Part shown: piece after piece, positions 12,601-25,200 of the stretch
Layout of the letters: the number at the start of each line of letters is the position of its first letter
How positions within the stretch are numbered: position 1 is the first letter of the stretch
Origin: Sordaria brevicollis
Taxonomy: Eukaryota; Ascomycota; Sordariomycetes; Sordariales; Sordariaceae
Length of the DNA stretch: 64,000 bases
Direction: 5' to 3'
Assembly: GCA_033439795.1 (NCBI GenBank)
Contig: JAUTDP010000002.1
Coordinates: 4,836,001 to 4,900,000, forward strand
The notes under the pieces: generated by a model
Told to the model about the DNA's origin: nothing
Seen by the model: the letters and a program-made list of their open reading frames with translations, nothing else
The model's database searches: none
Position numbers and translations under genes: made by a program

Positions 12601-15600
12601 ATAGTTATTTATAATTTCGGAATTAACGAACGTCGAAGAATTAATAAAGAATATCATAAATAATATTATAAATAGTAAAAGGGAATAGTATAAATACTTT
12701 TTACCGCCGTTTATTTATCCGTTCGTCGATATAATAATTAATAATATTAATTTTAATAAAGATAAAGAAACCGCTACTTTAATAAAAATATTAAATTTAA
12801 TAAAAGATTTTAATTGGGATATTCCTATATATAAAGAAATCCTCAAATAAATTTATATTACTAAAATTACTAAGGAGGATATAAAAATCTTCTTAAAAAA
12901 GAGTAATAAACTTATTAAATCCGACGACGAAATTAAGGCCAAGGTTTTAATTAAATATTATAAGAATATCGAAATTTTCTTTCTCCGCTTAATAGAAAAA
13001 ATCCCGCCGTATTGCGTTTATAATTATAAAATTAAATTATTATTAAGATAATAATTGCCCAATATAAAGTTTCGACGTACTACGCCTATTAAAGTGGCCG
13101 TAATTAAAAAATAAATTAATATTAATTTCTAAAAGAAATTTATCCAGCCTTCCTAATCCGCCGCTATAGCCCTTATCCTCTTCGTTAAGAAATTTAATAG
13201 CGGAATCCGTATTTACGTCGATTATTATAATATTAATAATATTATTATAAAATCCCGCTACCTATTACCGTTAATTGAAGAAATATTCGATATTATCTAT
13301 AAGGTAAAAATCTTTATTAAATTCGACGTTATTATTATATTTAATTATATTCGGGTTAAAGAGGGATACGAATAATTTATAGCGTTTATTATTTATTTCG
13401 GCCTTTTCGAATTAATAATCTACCCGTTCAATTTATAAAACGTATTAAGGACGTTCTAAAATTATATTAATAATATATTTTATAATATTTTAAACGTTTA
13501 TATTATTATTTATTTAAACGATATTTTAATATATTTTAATAACGAAAAAGATTACGTTTATTACGTTACGGAAATTTTAAACCGTATAATTAAAGTAAAC
13601 CTCCAATTTAATATTAATAAATATAAATTTAATATTATTTATACGAAATATTTAAATTTAATTATTATTCCTAATAATTTTAAAATAAACCCCGAAAAGG
13701 TTATTACAATTATTATTTAGAAGGCTCTAAATTCTAACCGCTCCCTCTAATATTTTTTAAATTTTATAAATTTTTACCGACGATTTATTAAATACTTCTC
13801 TATTATTATAGGACTATTATACGAATTTATAAAGAAAAATATAAATAAAATAATATAAATATAAACTAAATAGTATTAAAAGTCGTTTAACGCCTTTAAA
13901 AAAATATTTACTATAAATCCTATTCTACGAATTTATAATTAATCTAAATAAATAATCGTTAAAACCAATACTTTTAATTAAATATACGGTAATATTCTTT
14001 CGTAATATAATAATAAAAGTATTTTATATTTAATTATTTATTTTAATTAACAATATATAACAATTAAGAATAATTATAATATTTTTAATAAAGAATTATT
14101 TATTATTATTAAAGTATTAAAAGAATAGAAATTAGAATTCGAAGGCGCGTAATAGCCTTTTAAAGTATTAATAAATTATAAAACTTTAAAAACGTTCACC
14201 GTTAATAAATAACTCTCTCCTTAATATATATAATAATCCTAATTTTTATTATAATTCAATTTTATAATTAAGTATCAATTAAATTCCTTCTAAATCCAAT
14301 TTAACGCCTTTAATTATAAATTAAAAGATATTCCCTACGAAGGAAACGAATGCCTATTCGCTTATAATAAAATATTTTTCGATTAAAATATATTTATTAA
14401 TAAGGTTTAGGTATTAAATAATATAAAAGTGGAAGTAGATTCCGAAATTAACGTAAATACGTATTATTTTCATAATTTAAAAATCCTTAACGAAAAGTCT
14501 ATAAATAATTTTATTACCGAATTTTATAAAAAATTCGTCTTCTTTATAAATTTTCTAACCTACTTTTAGGACTTTAAACGCTATATTTAATTTAAAGAAA
14601 TACGAAAATGAATAATAAAAATTATATTTATAGAATGCCGAATAGTATAAAGGCGAATTTATTATTATAGCGCCGTTATTATTAATTTAAAAGATATAAA
14701 ATTATAATTCTAATTAATCCGCCGTATTTATAACGCCCTTTTTATAGGTTACCTAAATTGCGAAAAGACTTTTTACTTATTATTTCGTTTATACTTTTAA
14801 TTAAGGATATATTAATCGGTTCGTATTTATTATAAAATATATTTTTAATATACTAAGACTAAACCGTTATATTATTCCCCCTATAAATTATTAAAATTAT
14901 TAAATATCCTTTTTACCGTTTAGAAGGAGATTTTTATTAATTATATTACCCCTTTTACCCTATATTTATATTACGGCTAAAAGTTTAAATATATTATTAT
15001 AATAATTAATTATTTTATTAAAATACGTTATTATATCCTTTACGAAATTTTTATTATTAAAGAATTAATTAAACGTTTTATCGAACGGGTATATAATTTA
15101 TATAATTTCCCCGATTTTATTATTTCCGACCGCGGTATTTAATTTATTTTAATATTTTAGCGCGCTCTATCGGTATGGTTAAAAATTATATTAAAATTAT
15201 CCTCCGCTTTTTATTTAATAATAAAGGGTTAAACCGAATATATTAATATAAAAATAAAACGGTATTTAAAAATATATATTATTTAAATATAGGATAATAA
15301 GGTCGATTAATTACTATTTGCGGAAATCGTTAGTAATAACTAAATTTCTAAAATAATTAATATCTCCCCTTTTTTTACTAATTATAATTTTAACCCCTAT
15401 ATAAGCGTCGAATTAGTAGTACTTTATCCCCTCGAAATTTCGGCTATATAATAGAAACAGTATTTTAAAGTTTATAAAGTCGTTAATCGTTTTAAGGAAA
15501 TATTCGATTACATTACGGCGAATATTCGAAAAGTTTAATAATATTATAAAAATAACGTTAATACCCGATAATCGAACGCTTTAATATATAAATTAAGAAA

Positions 15601-16301
15601 CCGGATTTTATTCGATATTATTAATTTTAATTCCGGCCGCCCTTATATTAAATTAATACCGCTTTTCGAAGGACTTTTTATAATTACCGGTATTAATACT
15701 TATATTATTACGCTCGAATTCCCTAATAATATAAAATATAACCCTATTTTTTACGTTAATAAAATTAAACGTTAATTAAATAACGGGTTATTAAAATAAT
15801 TATAATTAAATAAAAATATACGAACGAATTATAATCGGATTTTAAAGCGTATTAACGACGGTAAAGAGTAAATTGAATAGGAATTTATTAAAATTAACGG
15901 CTATAAGAAAGAAGGCCGCTTTTAAGAATATTATATTATATAAATACCCCTTTACGCCCTTAATTAATAATTAAAGAATAATATTTTAATATATTTAAAA
16001 TATATACGCTAATTTTATAAAAAAAATTTAAATACCCTAATATTATCGTAATAATTTAAAGAAGAAAGGAAACGGAAGAAGTAAAAGGTACGGGAAGCTT
16101 AGGAGGCGGGAGGAGTATAAGAGGATATAATTATAGCGCCGGAAGAAGCCCCGGAAACGGAAACGGAAATATAGTAAGAGGAGTATAATAAAAAGAGGAA
16201 ATTACTACGTTTAAAAATAACGGCTATAAAAACTTTTTTAATAAAGATTTCGATTATTTTATATAATAATAATTAATTATATAATTTCTTTTAAAGGGAG
16301 G

Positions 16302-16616
16302 TAATATTATAAGCCTAACCGTAATTATATATAATTAATATATTATTATTACGTATTTATATTCGTATAATAGTCGCTTTTTAAAATATATTATTATATT
16401 CGGGATAATCCCGCCCGTACTGGATATTACGTTACTACTCACCGCTTATATAATTAAAGTTACCTAACCGCGCGTAATTAGCGCGTTCCCATCGCGCCTT
16501 ATAAAGGGCGGGCCTTCTATATATACTTTCTTCCTTTTCCTCTTTCTTCTTTTATATAATTATACATATCTATATCTACTACCTACCCTTGCATTAACTG
16601 TCCCTGTAATATATTA
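16302..16616 (+). repeat. 3' LTR of family I
   Basis: Starts TAATAT and ends ATATTA, the RIP form of inverted TGATAT...ATATCA. TATA box at 16500-16506. The polypurine tract TTAAAGGGAGG lies immediately upstream. Confidence 0.8.
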
Positions 16617-19600
16617 TTACTTTTAATTTTTAAACGGCTTAATACGTCTAATAAGAAGTTCAATTTACCTAAAATATAATAAATTTTTAAATTATATTAA
16701 AATAAATAAATAAAAAAATTGATAAACCGCTTATTAGCGCGGTCCGTAAACGTTATACGCAATAAAATTTATTCTATAATACCTTTCGTAATTAAATAAT
16801 CGGTTAGAACAATAATAAGCTTATTATAAATATAAATTTACGTATTAAAGCGCTTAATAGCTTAAATAAAGTAAACGACTTTTAATTCGAATAGGCTATA
16901 GCGAATTTCGGCGGAGGTAAAGATTTTATTAAAAAATATAATAAATAGGATTTAATTAAAAAGGATATTCGTATTTTCGATTTAAAAGTAGCCGACTTTA
17001 AAGTAAAAAAGAATAAATCCGAAACCGTATTCTAACGATCCGTTTATTTAAAAAAAAACTTATTAATTAAGGTTTAAATAAATAAATATAATAAGGTTCT
17101 TATAAATAACCTTCTATAAAATTTCGAAAGCGGCCAATTTATTAGGAATAGGATTGTAATATATTTTTAAATAATAAACGACCCGTTTTCTATACGTATC
17201 GATTTTTCCGAATTTATACCCTTTTACTAATAGTATTACTTTACGTTTCTATAATAATTTAATAAATTAGGCGTAATATAGAATTAAATAACGGATAAAA
17301 TTAATACCCTTAATATACTATTCTAAAAATTTTAACTATATTAAGAAGGCTAAGTTTCGGATTGCTTCTATTCTCTCCTTTATTATTAATAAGCTTAATA
17401 AATCAACCCGGAAGCCGAGGAATTCGATATTAGGATAACTTAAATATAATTTCTTCGGAAAGAGGACGATATTTTTACTAACGAAGAGTTCGAAAATTAT
17501 AATAAAATAAACGATATATTATTTAGCCGTATCGGATATAATAATAATATCGTTAATATAAATTTTATAATAATCTTTATAATCTTTTAACAATATATTT
17601 ATAAACCGTTGGATGTAAATTAAAGTATTTTTAAAGCCTATTTGGGCGACGGTCGGCTATTTAAGGCCTTTATAAATTATTAAGGTAAAGTAATTTCGAT
17701 ATTTCTATTATATACCGAATTAATAAAAGAAGGATATAGCGTTAATAATAGTAATTAATAATTTATTATAAATAAAAGTAATAATCTCGCCCTATAAAGG
17801 AAGTAGATAATTATCGGGTACGGTAACGCTATTTAATATATATAAATTAATTATTAGGTAGCCTTTAGAATTTAATTTTATTATTCTTTATATAACGAAG
17901 ACCAAGTAGGCGAAGGGGGTAATTTTTATTATATACTCTATTTTACTTTATTTATATAAGGTATTAAAAATTTCGTCGATAATTATTTAATTTTTTTTAT
18001 TTAATAAATATATTTTAATAACTACTTTTTATTTTTATTATCTTTCGATTAAAGGAACCCTTATTATATTTTTTAATAGTATATCTATTATACCTCCCTC
18101 GATTTATAAAAAAGGGAAAGCTTTAATAATTTCCTTTAAAGTTTTAGCGAATTCCGGGTTATTTATAAAAATATATACTCCTTCGTCGGTAACGACCTTA
18201 AGGACTTCCTCTATACGAATACCTAACGTTAAATATTTCTCCGGTATTATAGGGAATTTATCGGTATTAAAATTACTAAGGAGCGAAGTATATTAATTGT
18301 CCGCGGCGGATATACTAATTTCTACATTAATTAAGGGAATAAAATTCTTTATTATTTAAACGATTATTTAGGCCGGAATTATTAACGGATCTTCCTTTAT
18401 AACGGCTAATACCTATTTAACAATTATAGATATTATAAAATTTATTTATAATGCTATAAAGAAATCCTATCTTTATATTCGCCGATCGAATTAATATAGA
18501 AATTCTTTAGGATATTAATTACTATATTAAATATATTTTTAATTAAGATTATTCTTAATATTTTAACGTCGATAATAACGTAAAAGATTAATAAATATTA
18601 TAATATAAACGTAAAAAATCTATCTTTAGGGAGCGGTTTATAATAAATAAGGATTATAATTTACTTTCCGGGTAATAATAATATTTTTTTACTAATAGTA
18701 ATTTTCTAAATATATTTATTTAATTTTTTTACAATTTCGAAATTAATAAAAAAATCGTCCTTAAGGAATTTAATAATTTCTATACTATAATTAATATTTA
18801 TTTATTAAAGGTAGAGGAAAGAATTAGTAAATAAGATATTAAACGAGAGATAATCTATAACTTAAATTCTTATTTCTATTTTAAGAAGAATATCCTTTTT
18901 ATTCTTATTAATATTAAGAAAATAGATTATAAAGGTAACCTATTCCTTTAATTTTATTACTTTATTACTTACGCCGTATATAATAATAAAATACTTCGTC
19001 GATATATTATATTAAAGAGTAGAGAAAATTACTCTATTTATAATACTCCGGCTAACGTTTAAATTAAAATATATTTCGATATCCTTCGTATTTAATTCGG
19101 CGCGTACTTTAATTCTAGAAAAAATATAATTTGAAAATAAATTATTAATAAAATCCTCGTTTAAATATAATTCTAATTCCTTAATAACGAAAGTAATAAG
19201 ATTCTCGGTATAAAAGGCAATTTAAAAGGCGAATATATTTATTCGAACGTATTCGTACAATTTAATATATTTGAAAACTACGTTCCGTAATAAGTAAACT
19301 ATATAATAACGATCGTATATCCTTTTAATAACGGGTATATCGGATAATAGTTTAATAATTTCCCGTTCGGTTACTTTAAGCAACTAATACCCTTTTATAT
19401 AACGATTTTTAAAATATTTAGAATTAAATTCCTTAAAATATTTATAATAAATTAATTTATTATTATATATATAATAGGCCTCTTCGTTTCCCGAATTATC
19501 CGAGTTTTTAACGAAAGTAACGTCATTTTTATCCGATTCCTCCTTTTAAATCGCTTCGATAATTTCTTCAATATCTTCAATATAATAAATTCGATCGGTA

Positions 19601-22600
19601 CGACGATTATAATTAATCGAAGGGTAATCGTTAAGACAATTAATAATAGAATAATTATTGTAATAATCGTTAAAAGAATAGTTATCGTAGCGGTTACTAA
19701 AACGATTATTAGAACGGTTATATTAATTATTACGATTATAAAAATTACTTTATCGGTTATTAAAACGGTTCAAATTAATAATATCGGTAATAATAGTTTT
19801 AAAAATATTTTTAATAATTAAATATAATCAAATATTCGGATATTTATCCTTAATATAAGAAACGAAAATTTCGTGCGTATCGTCGATATTAATTATTTAA
19901 TTATTAAAGTAACTAATTTTATATAAAGGTTTTAAAAAGGTTTTAACGTAAATATTTATACTAATTTAAATTTATATAATTACGCTATATTAATTATCTT
20001 CAGATTTAGAGAATATATTTATAGCGTAGGCTAAGCGAAGCTTCTTTATAATTTACGTCGAAACGGCGTTTTTATTAATTACAATATTTTTTAACGAAAT
20101 AATATTTTAATTAAATTTATAAATAATTATAGCGGAATCCGGATAGAAATAAGTAATTAAAATATTATATATACTATAAATACTATTAATATAAAAGCGA
20201 ATACACTATTCGGGCCGGAATTAATTATTTTACTATAAAAGGGATATTCTTTTTAATAATACCGGGAAATAATAAATAAATTAAACTTCCGCTTCGGTTT
20301 AAATCGAAGGATAATCCTTTAATATAGACCGAACCTAATCGACGAATATAATAACGTTTATAAAAATAAGGTTTTTATTATTTTAAATTATCCTAAAATT
20401 ATTAGGGTCGGCTTAAAAAGGGTTAAAATAACTAATTTCTTTTCTTTTAATTTTAACCTCTTCGCGATATTTATAAGGGTTATAATAACCGTTAAAATTA
20501 TTAGGGGAAAAACCTCTACCGCCGTTAAAATCGCTAAAGGGGTAGCCGCTTCCGCCGCTATTATAACCGGAAGGAGGGCCTTTATTTAGGCCACTATAAT
20601 TATTAGCTAGGGAACGCCCGCCTCTATTATTAAACGGAGAATTACCTCTATTACTTCCGGGAAAGCTATTAAAAAAGGTTTTAATAATTAGAATAATAAA
20701 TTTAAAAGTATATACCGGAATCGAAATTAAGGCGGGTAAGGCCTTATTAATAACCGCGATAATATTAATTTAAATTACATTAAACTATTTTTATAAATCT
20801 TTACAGATTTTTAATATAATTTTCTCGGTATATATTTTTAATTTTTATAAAATATTAGGGCTATATGAAAATTTATTTATCGGAGGCGCTTTAATATAAT
20901 AGGTATTTAAATTCAGGGCGCTAGAGTAGTAGCCGAGATTATTAAATAACAATTTAAAAGCGTAAAATATAATAAAGTTATAAATTAATACTATAGTAAT
21001 AAAAAGTAATTTAATTCCCTAAAGGAGAATAATACTAATTATAAGAAATTTTAGGGTTTTAGGCGTATAAGTAGGGCCTAAAAAATAAATAGGAGATTCA
21101 ATTTCCTCTTCGATAATCGATTTTAAAGGCCTACGCATATTTAAATCGCGGGATAATTTTACGGGTTAAAAATCGATAACGTAATTTACCGCTATTTTAC
21201 GCTAACGTTATTCTTTAGTAAATTCGGAGCCTTTTATTAGAAATATAATATATATTATAATTATATTTATACCTAAGGGTATATAATACTCTATAATAAT
21301 TCGCTTAGGAGTAATAGGACGGGGTCTTAGAGGTTTTCTAGGGGGCGGGCGGAGAAATCCTTCCTCGTTAGAATAGGGGTAATAATTTAGGAAGTTTACT
21401 TTTAGGGCTTTACTTTTAATAAATATTTATATTTATTTTATTAATTAAAGAAATTAATTATTAAATTATTTTAATTTATTACGAAAGGAAGCTATATTTT
21501 ATTAGAGAAAGCCTACTTTACTATTTAATATAGTTTAATTATCGATTAAATTATTAATACAATTATTTATAATTATTAAATATATTTATATCTTAATGTA
21601 ATTAGCTTCGATTTTCTTTATACGTATTATAAAATAATAAGCGAAAATTTCGAATTTAGCGTTAAATTCCTCGATTTAAATTTAAAATATATCGGCATCG
21701 TATTAAAGGCAATTATTTATAAATATTATATAATTAAATATATATTATAAAGTTTTAACGTTTATTCCGAATTTTTTAAGAGGCTAAAATCTTTTAAAAT
21801 TGGATAACATCTCTTCGGTTTCGTATTCGGATTCGAATAGGGCTACCGTATCCTTTATTATATAATTATAATATTTATTACGACTTAAGGTTATTAAATT
21901 ACAAATTTCGCAAGCGGAAGGTCGATTTAAAATAAAAAAGTATAATTCGAAATAGAAAATATTATCGTTTTAAAAGGTTATAAATTTATTAATAATATTA
22001 TTATTCTTACTACCGAAGATATTTTTTATAAAAGAGGCGATATTATTAAATTTAAATAAGGAAATAATTTTTATCTTTTTCGAAGCTCCTAAAGGAATTA
22101 TTTATTAAATAATTACCGGAATAAGTGCCGGCCGGACGGGGGATCCGGGTAGGAATTTAAAAGCCTACCCTAAAAGTATATATATAATTTTTATCGGCGA
22201 TTCATTCTTAACGGGGATTTTAATTTTTACTATCGGTTATAATTTTAATAATTATAGGCTAAGAGGTTTTTAAAGTAAGGAAGCCGGGGGAGGCGGTAAT
22301 AAATTTAATTTTTTTAAAATTATTACGTTAACGTTATTAAAACGGTTAAATAGAACTATAGTTAATTTATAAAGAATAGTATTATTTTATAAAAAGCGGT
22401 TTATAATTCCGGTAATTAGTTTTATAAAGGGGATTCCGGTATCGGAAATACGAATTGGGATTTTAATTCTATTAATAATATTTCTATTATAATTAATAGG
22501 GCTATTAAAATCGGTATAGCGGGTTATATAATATTAACGGAATTAAAATCGAATTTTATTATATAATTTATACAGGGGAAGTTTAGGTAAATTATCCGCT

Positions 22601-23442
22601 ATATTAACGTTATCGGCTATATTTATAAATAAATTATCGGCTATACCGATAATATAATTATTAAAGAGTAAATTAATCCTTTATCAAATATATTTAATTA
22701 TAATCGTAATAAATAATAAAGATAATAATTAATAAAGAATTTCGAATAAAAAAGAGAGGGTATTTTAAGATCCTTTTTTTAAAAAACCGATAGGCGGGGT
22801 TACCCTTCGCATTAAGGCCCGTAGGAATTTAAATCGGAGTATTATAATACTATAATACTCTTATTAATACGGGCTAATATAAATAAATTAATATAAATTA
22901 GAAATACTTAATATAATAATTAAAAATAATGAATAAATAGTAAAATAATTAGGGATTTATTATTATACGATTACGGGGTCGGTATTTTACAATATAGGAT
23001 TTTACAATTAGAGGTTTAAAGAATTTATTTAAGGTAATTAATTAAATCTTAATAAAAGGCGTTAATCGGGGTTTAATTTAATTAAATTAAATCGTTTATT
23101 GCAATTATTATTTAATATAAGTAACCTAAGGTTATTTCGAAAATATAATATTATTTTAAAATTATAATAAAGAAGAATAATTTAAATTAGAAAGGAGCGC
23201 CCGTAGCGCGCTTAGAGGGCGCGCCTTTATACGCGGCGCGTCGTAGACCTACTATTGTGGTTCCGGGTGGATTTAGACCTAGTACCTAGGTCCGCGCGAC
23301 TATATCGCGCGGTTAGGTAATATCCCTTACTCAATTAAGCTTCACGGTATAAGACCGTATGGTCGGGTTAGTAATATATAACTGCCCTCCCTATCTGGCT
23401 ATACTATTATACATATAATACACGTGTCCGGTATTATATACA
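16617..23442 (-). mobile_element. Family II Ty3/Gypsy retrotransposon (5' LTR to RNase H), RIP-killed
   Basis: On the minus strand, from high to low coordinates: an LTR at about 23130-23442; a long pre-gag region; a Gly/Asn/Ser-rich low-complexity segment (20690-20450, with NNRGGRSLANNYSG); a gag core starting SYFNP (about 20430); a second Asn/Arg-rich stretch (about 19790-19600); protease and linker; reverse transcriptase (about 18060-17130, with ITPFAYLVFV and YINDIIIISD near 17520-17575); and RNase H ending in DVLSRL (16631-16648, from DALSRL). The frame then breaks at the inserted family I element and resumes with integrase at 9352. Domain order and motifs fit the fungal Gypsy clade. Stops are of the RIP type. 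Confidence 0.85.
23130..23442 (-). repeat. Probable 5' LTR of family II
   Basis: The right end reads TATATACA (minus-strand start TGTATATAATACC), followed outside by a pyrimidine-rich stretch. The minus-strand TATA box CGTATAAAGGCGCGCC lies at about 23220-23235, downstream of GC-rich palindromes. TpG and CpA survive here, unlike in the flanking internal DNA. The left boundary is a guess from length and composition, and no partner LTR is in the window. Confidence 0.5.
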
Positions 23443-25200
23443 ATACCCTTATTTCCCTTTACTTCCCTTATTTTACCTACATTCTTTTACCTAAATATTC
23501 TTTTTTACTTACCTTTTTATTAACGTAACTATTTTACCTACTTTAAAGGCTACTCTATTATTATATAATTTACTCCCTATATAATTTATTAGCGATTTAA
23601 ATTTTTGCTAATTATTCTTACAAAACGATATTTAAAATTAAAAACCCTATATTAATTTAGGATTAATAATTATAATTCTAATAATAGGTAGATTAATAAT
23701 TTATAAAGCCGTTATTCAATTATATTACCCGCTAAATTTAAAGGAAGTAGGGCGTTAATATCCTTTAATATTCTATTTTTCGGTATTTCGATAAAATAAA
23801 AAACCCCGCCGTTCTTATTTATGTTAATAAATCCGCGATATAATTTACTACTAAACGTATAAGGATTAAATAATAATTAATTTTCGAAAACCTTTTTTAT
23901 TATTAGTAATTTAATTTAGAAATATAGGGTATAAATACTTCGGTCGAACTTTTATAGTAAAAAGTACGCGATATTTGGCTTTAATACCTAAAGGTCCGCA
24001 ATAATAAGTTTAATAATTTAAATATTTACCCTTTATTTAAAAAGAAATAATATAACCTTTTTAGGGAGTAGTATTATATTCGCGAATAAACTTTCCGTAG
24101 AGAAGTAATTAAAATATTTAAAAATAATAAAATAATTCGTTAAATAATAAAGGAAATACGAATTCTAATTATTATTATTTTTAAAAGTAATCGGTATAAT
24201 ATAAATAAAATCGGGTTATTTTAACGGCGTATAACCTTTTATTAATTTACTTTTTAAATTCGCTTAGGGATAAAGAAGGATAAATTACGTATATTATTAA
24301 TTCTTATAATTAATAATATAAATAATAAATTTTATAATATTTGGGTAATTAATTATTTTAAATAATTTACGTATTACGTAGGTTTAACTTTATTAGCGCT
24401 CGAATTATTTAGCGAATTAACGATAATACGTAAATAATTGGTAAAATTATAGAAAAATAGTTCTATTACTTTTATACGTATTACGCCCGTAAAAAGCCTA
24501 AGTAATATATATTTTTACTTTTCGATAATTTATTTATTTATAAATTTAGTATTAAATTCGTATTTCCTCCTTCTAATATTCTTATTAAATTTCTATTAAT
24601 TAACGTTATTTTAATATATTAACCGATAAACTAAAGTATTATTAATACCTTTAAGATTTATTACCGTTATAATTTTTTATATTAAATATAAAATTAATTT
24701 ATTAAGATTTTTATTATTAAAAAGTATATAATTCAAATAAATTTAAAAATCGCTTTAAAATAGATTTTTTAAATTTAATTCTCAAAAATTAAACGGGAGA
24801 TTATCGCTAATTATTAAATAAAATCTATAGTAATTATTAGCGGCTTAAAGCCAATTGGAATTATTGAGGATGTACTTTTAGATGTAAATACCCTCTTTAA
24901 ACGTATTAATAATTTCGTCCCCGTACGAAATTGTATAACGCTTTTAAATTTCTTTAACCCTAAAAATAAGAACGAAATACTTTACGAGTTAAAAATAGCT
25001 AAGGAAATATTTATTATTATTATTATTAATTAATAGGTCGAAAATGGTTAGAATAAAACTGTAGAGTAAGAAAAGGATAACCAAATTTTCTAAATGCTAA
25101 TTACAATATTAAATAAGGAGGTAGTAAAATATATAAGGGATATCCTAAATTGGGCGTTCGAGAAAAATTGTTTTAAATTTGAAGAAATCTAATAATTGAG
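23443..25200 (+). mobile_element. RIP-mutated repeat of unknown class up to the AT/GC boundary
   Basis: The DNA is AT-rich with TpA-type substitutions. On the plus strand a frame can be followed from about 24100 to 25200 if TAA/TAG are read as former Gln/Trp codons. It has Gln/Asn/Tyr-rich stretches and, near its end, the open segment NKEVVKYIRDILNWAFEKNCFKFEE (about 25106-25180). I do not recognise reverse transcriptase, integrase or transposase motifs. It could be the end of a DNA transposon or of another retroelement. RIP damage fades over the last 200 bp before 25200. Confidence 0.35.

Larger units (their letters stand above)
9353..16616 (+). mobile_element. Family I Ty3/Gypsy retrotransposon, full length, RIP-killed
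   Basis: The element is bounded by LTRs at 9353-9666 and 16302-16616. The plus-strand frame, interrupted by RIP stops, gives in order: an Asn-rich gag (about 9700-11480); a protease/linker region; reverse transcriptase (about 13000-13800, with IPPYRVYDYKIKLL at its start, KSRYPLPLIEE, and YLND at 13508-13522, consistent with YLDD after GAC/GAT to AAC/AAT); RNase H; integrase core (about 14850-15450, with FPDFIISDRG); and a basic tail. The order RT-RNase H-integrase identifies Ty3/Gypsy. The polypurine tract AAAGGGAGGT abuts the 3' LTR. It is inserted in family II between RNase H and integrase. A clean 5-bp target duplication could not be read: the flanks are TTCTA and TTACT. Confidence 0.9.
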
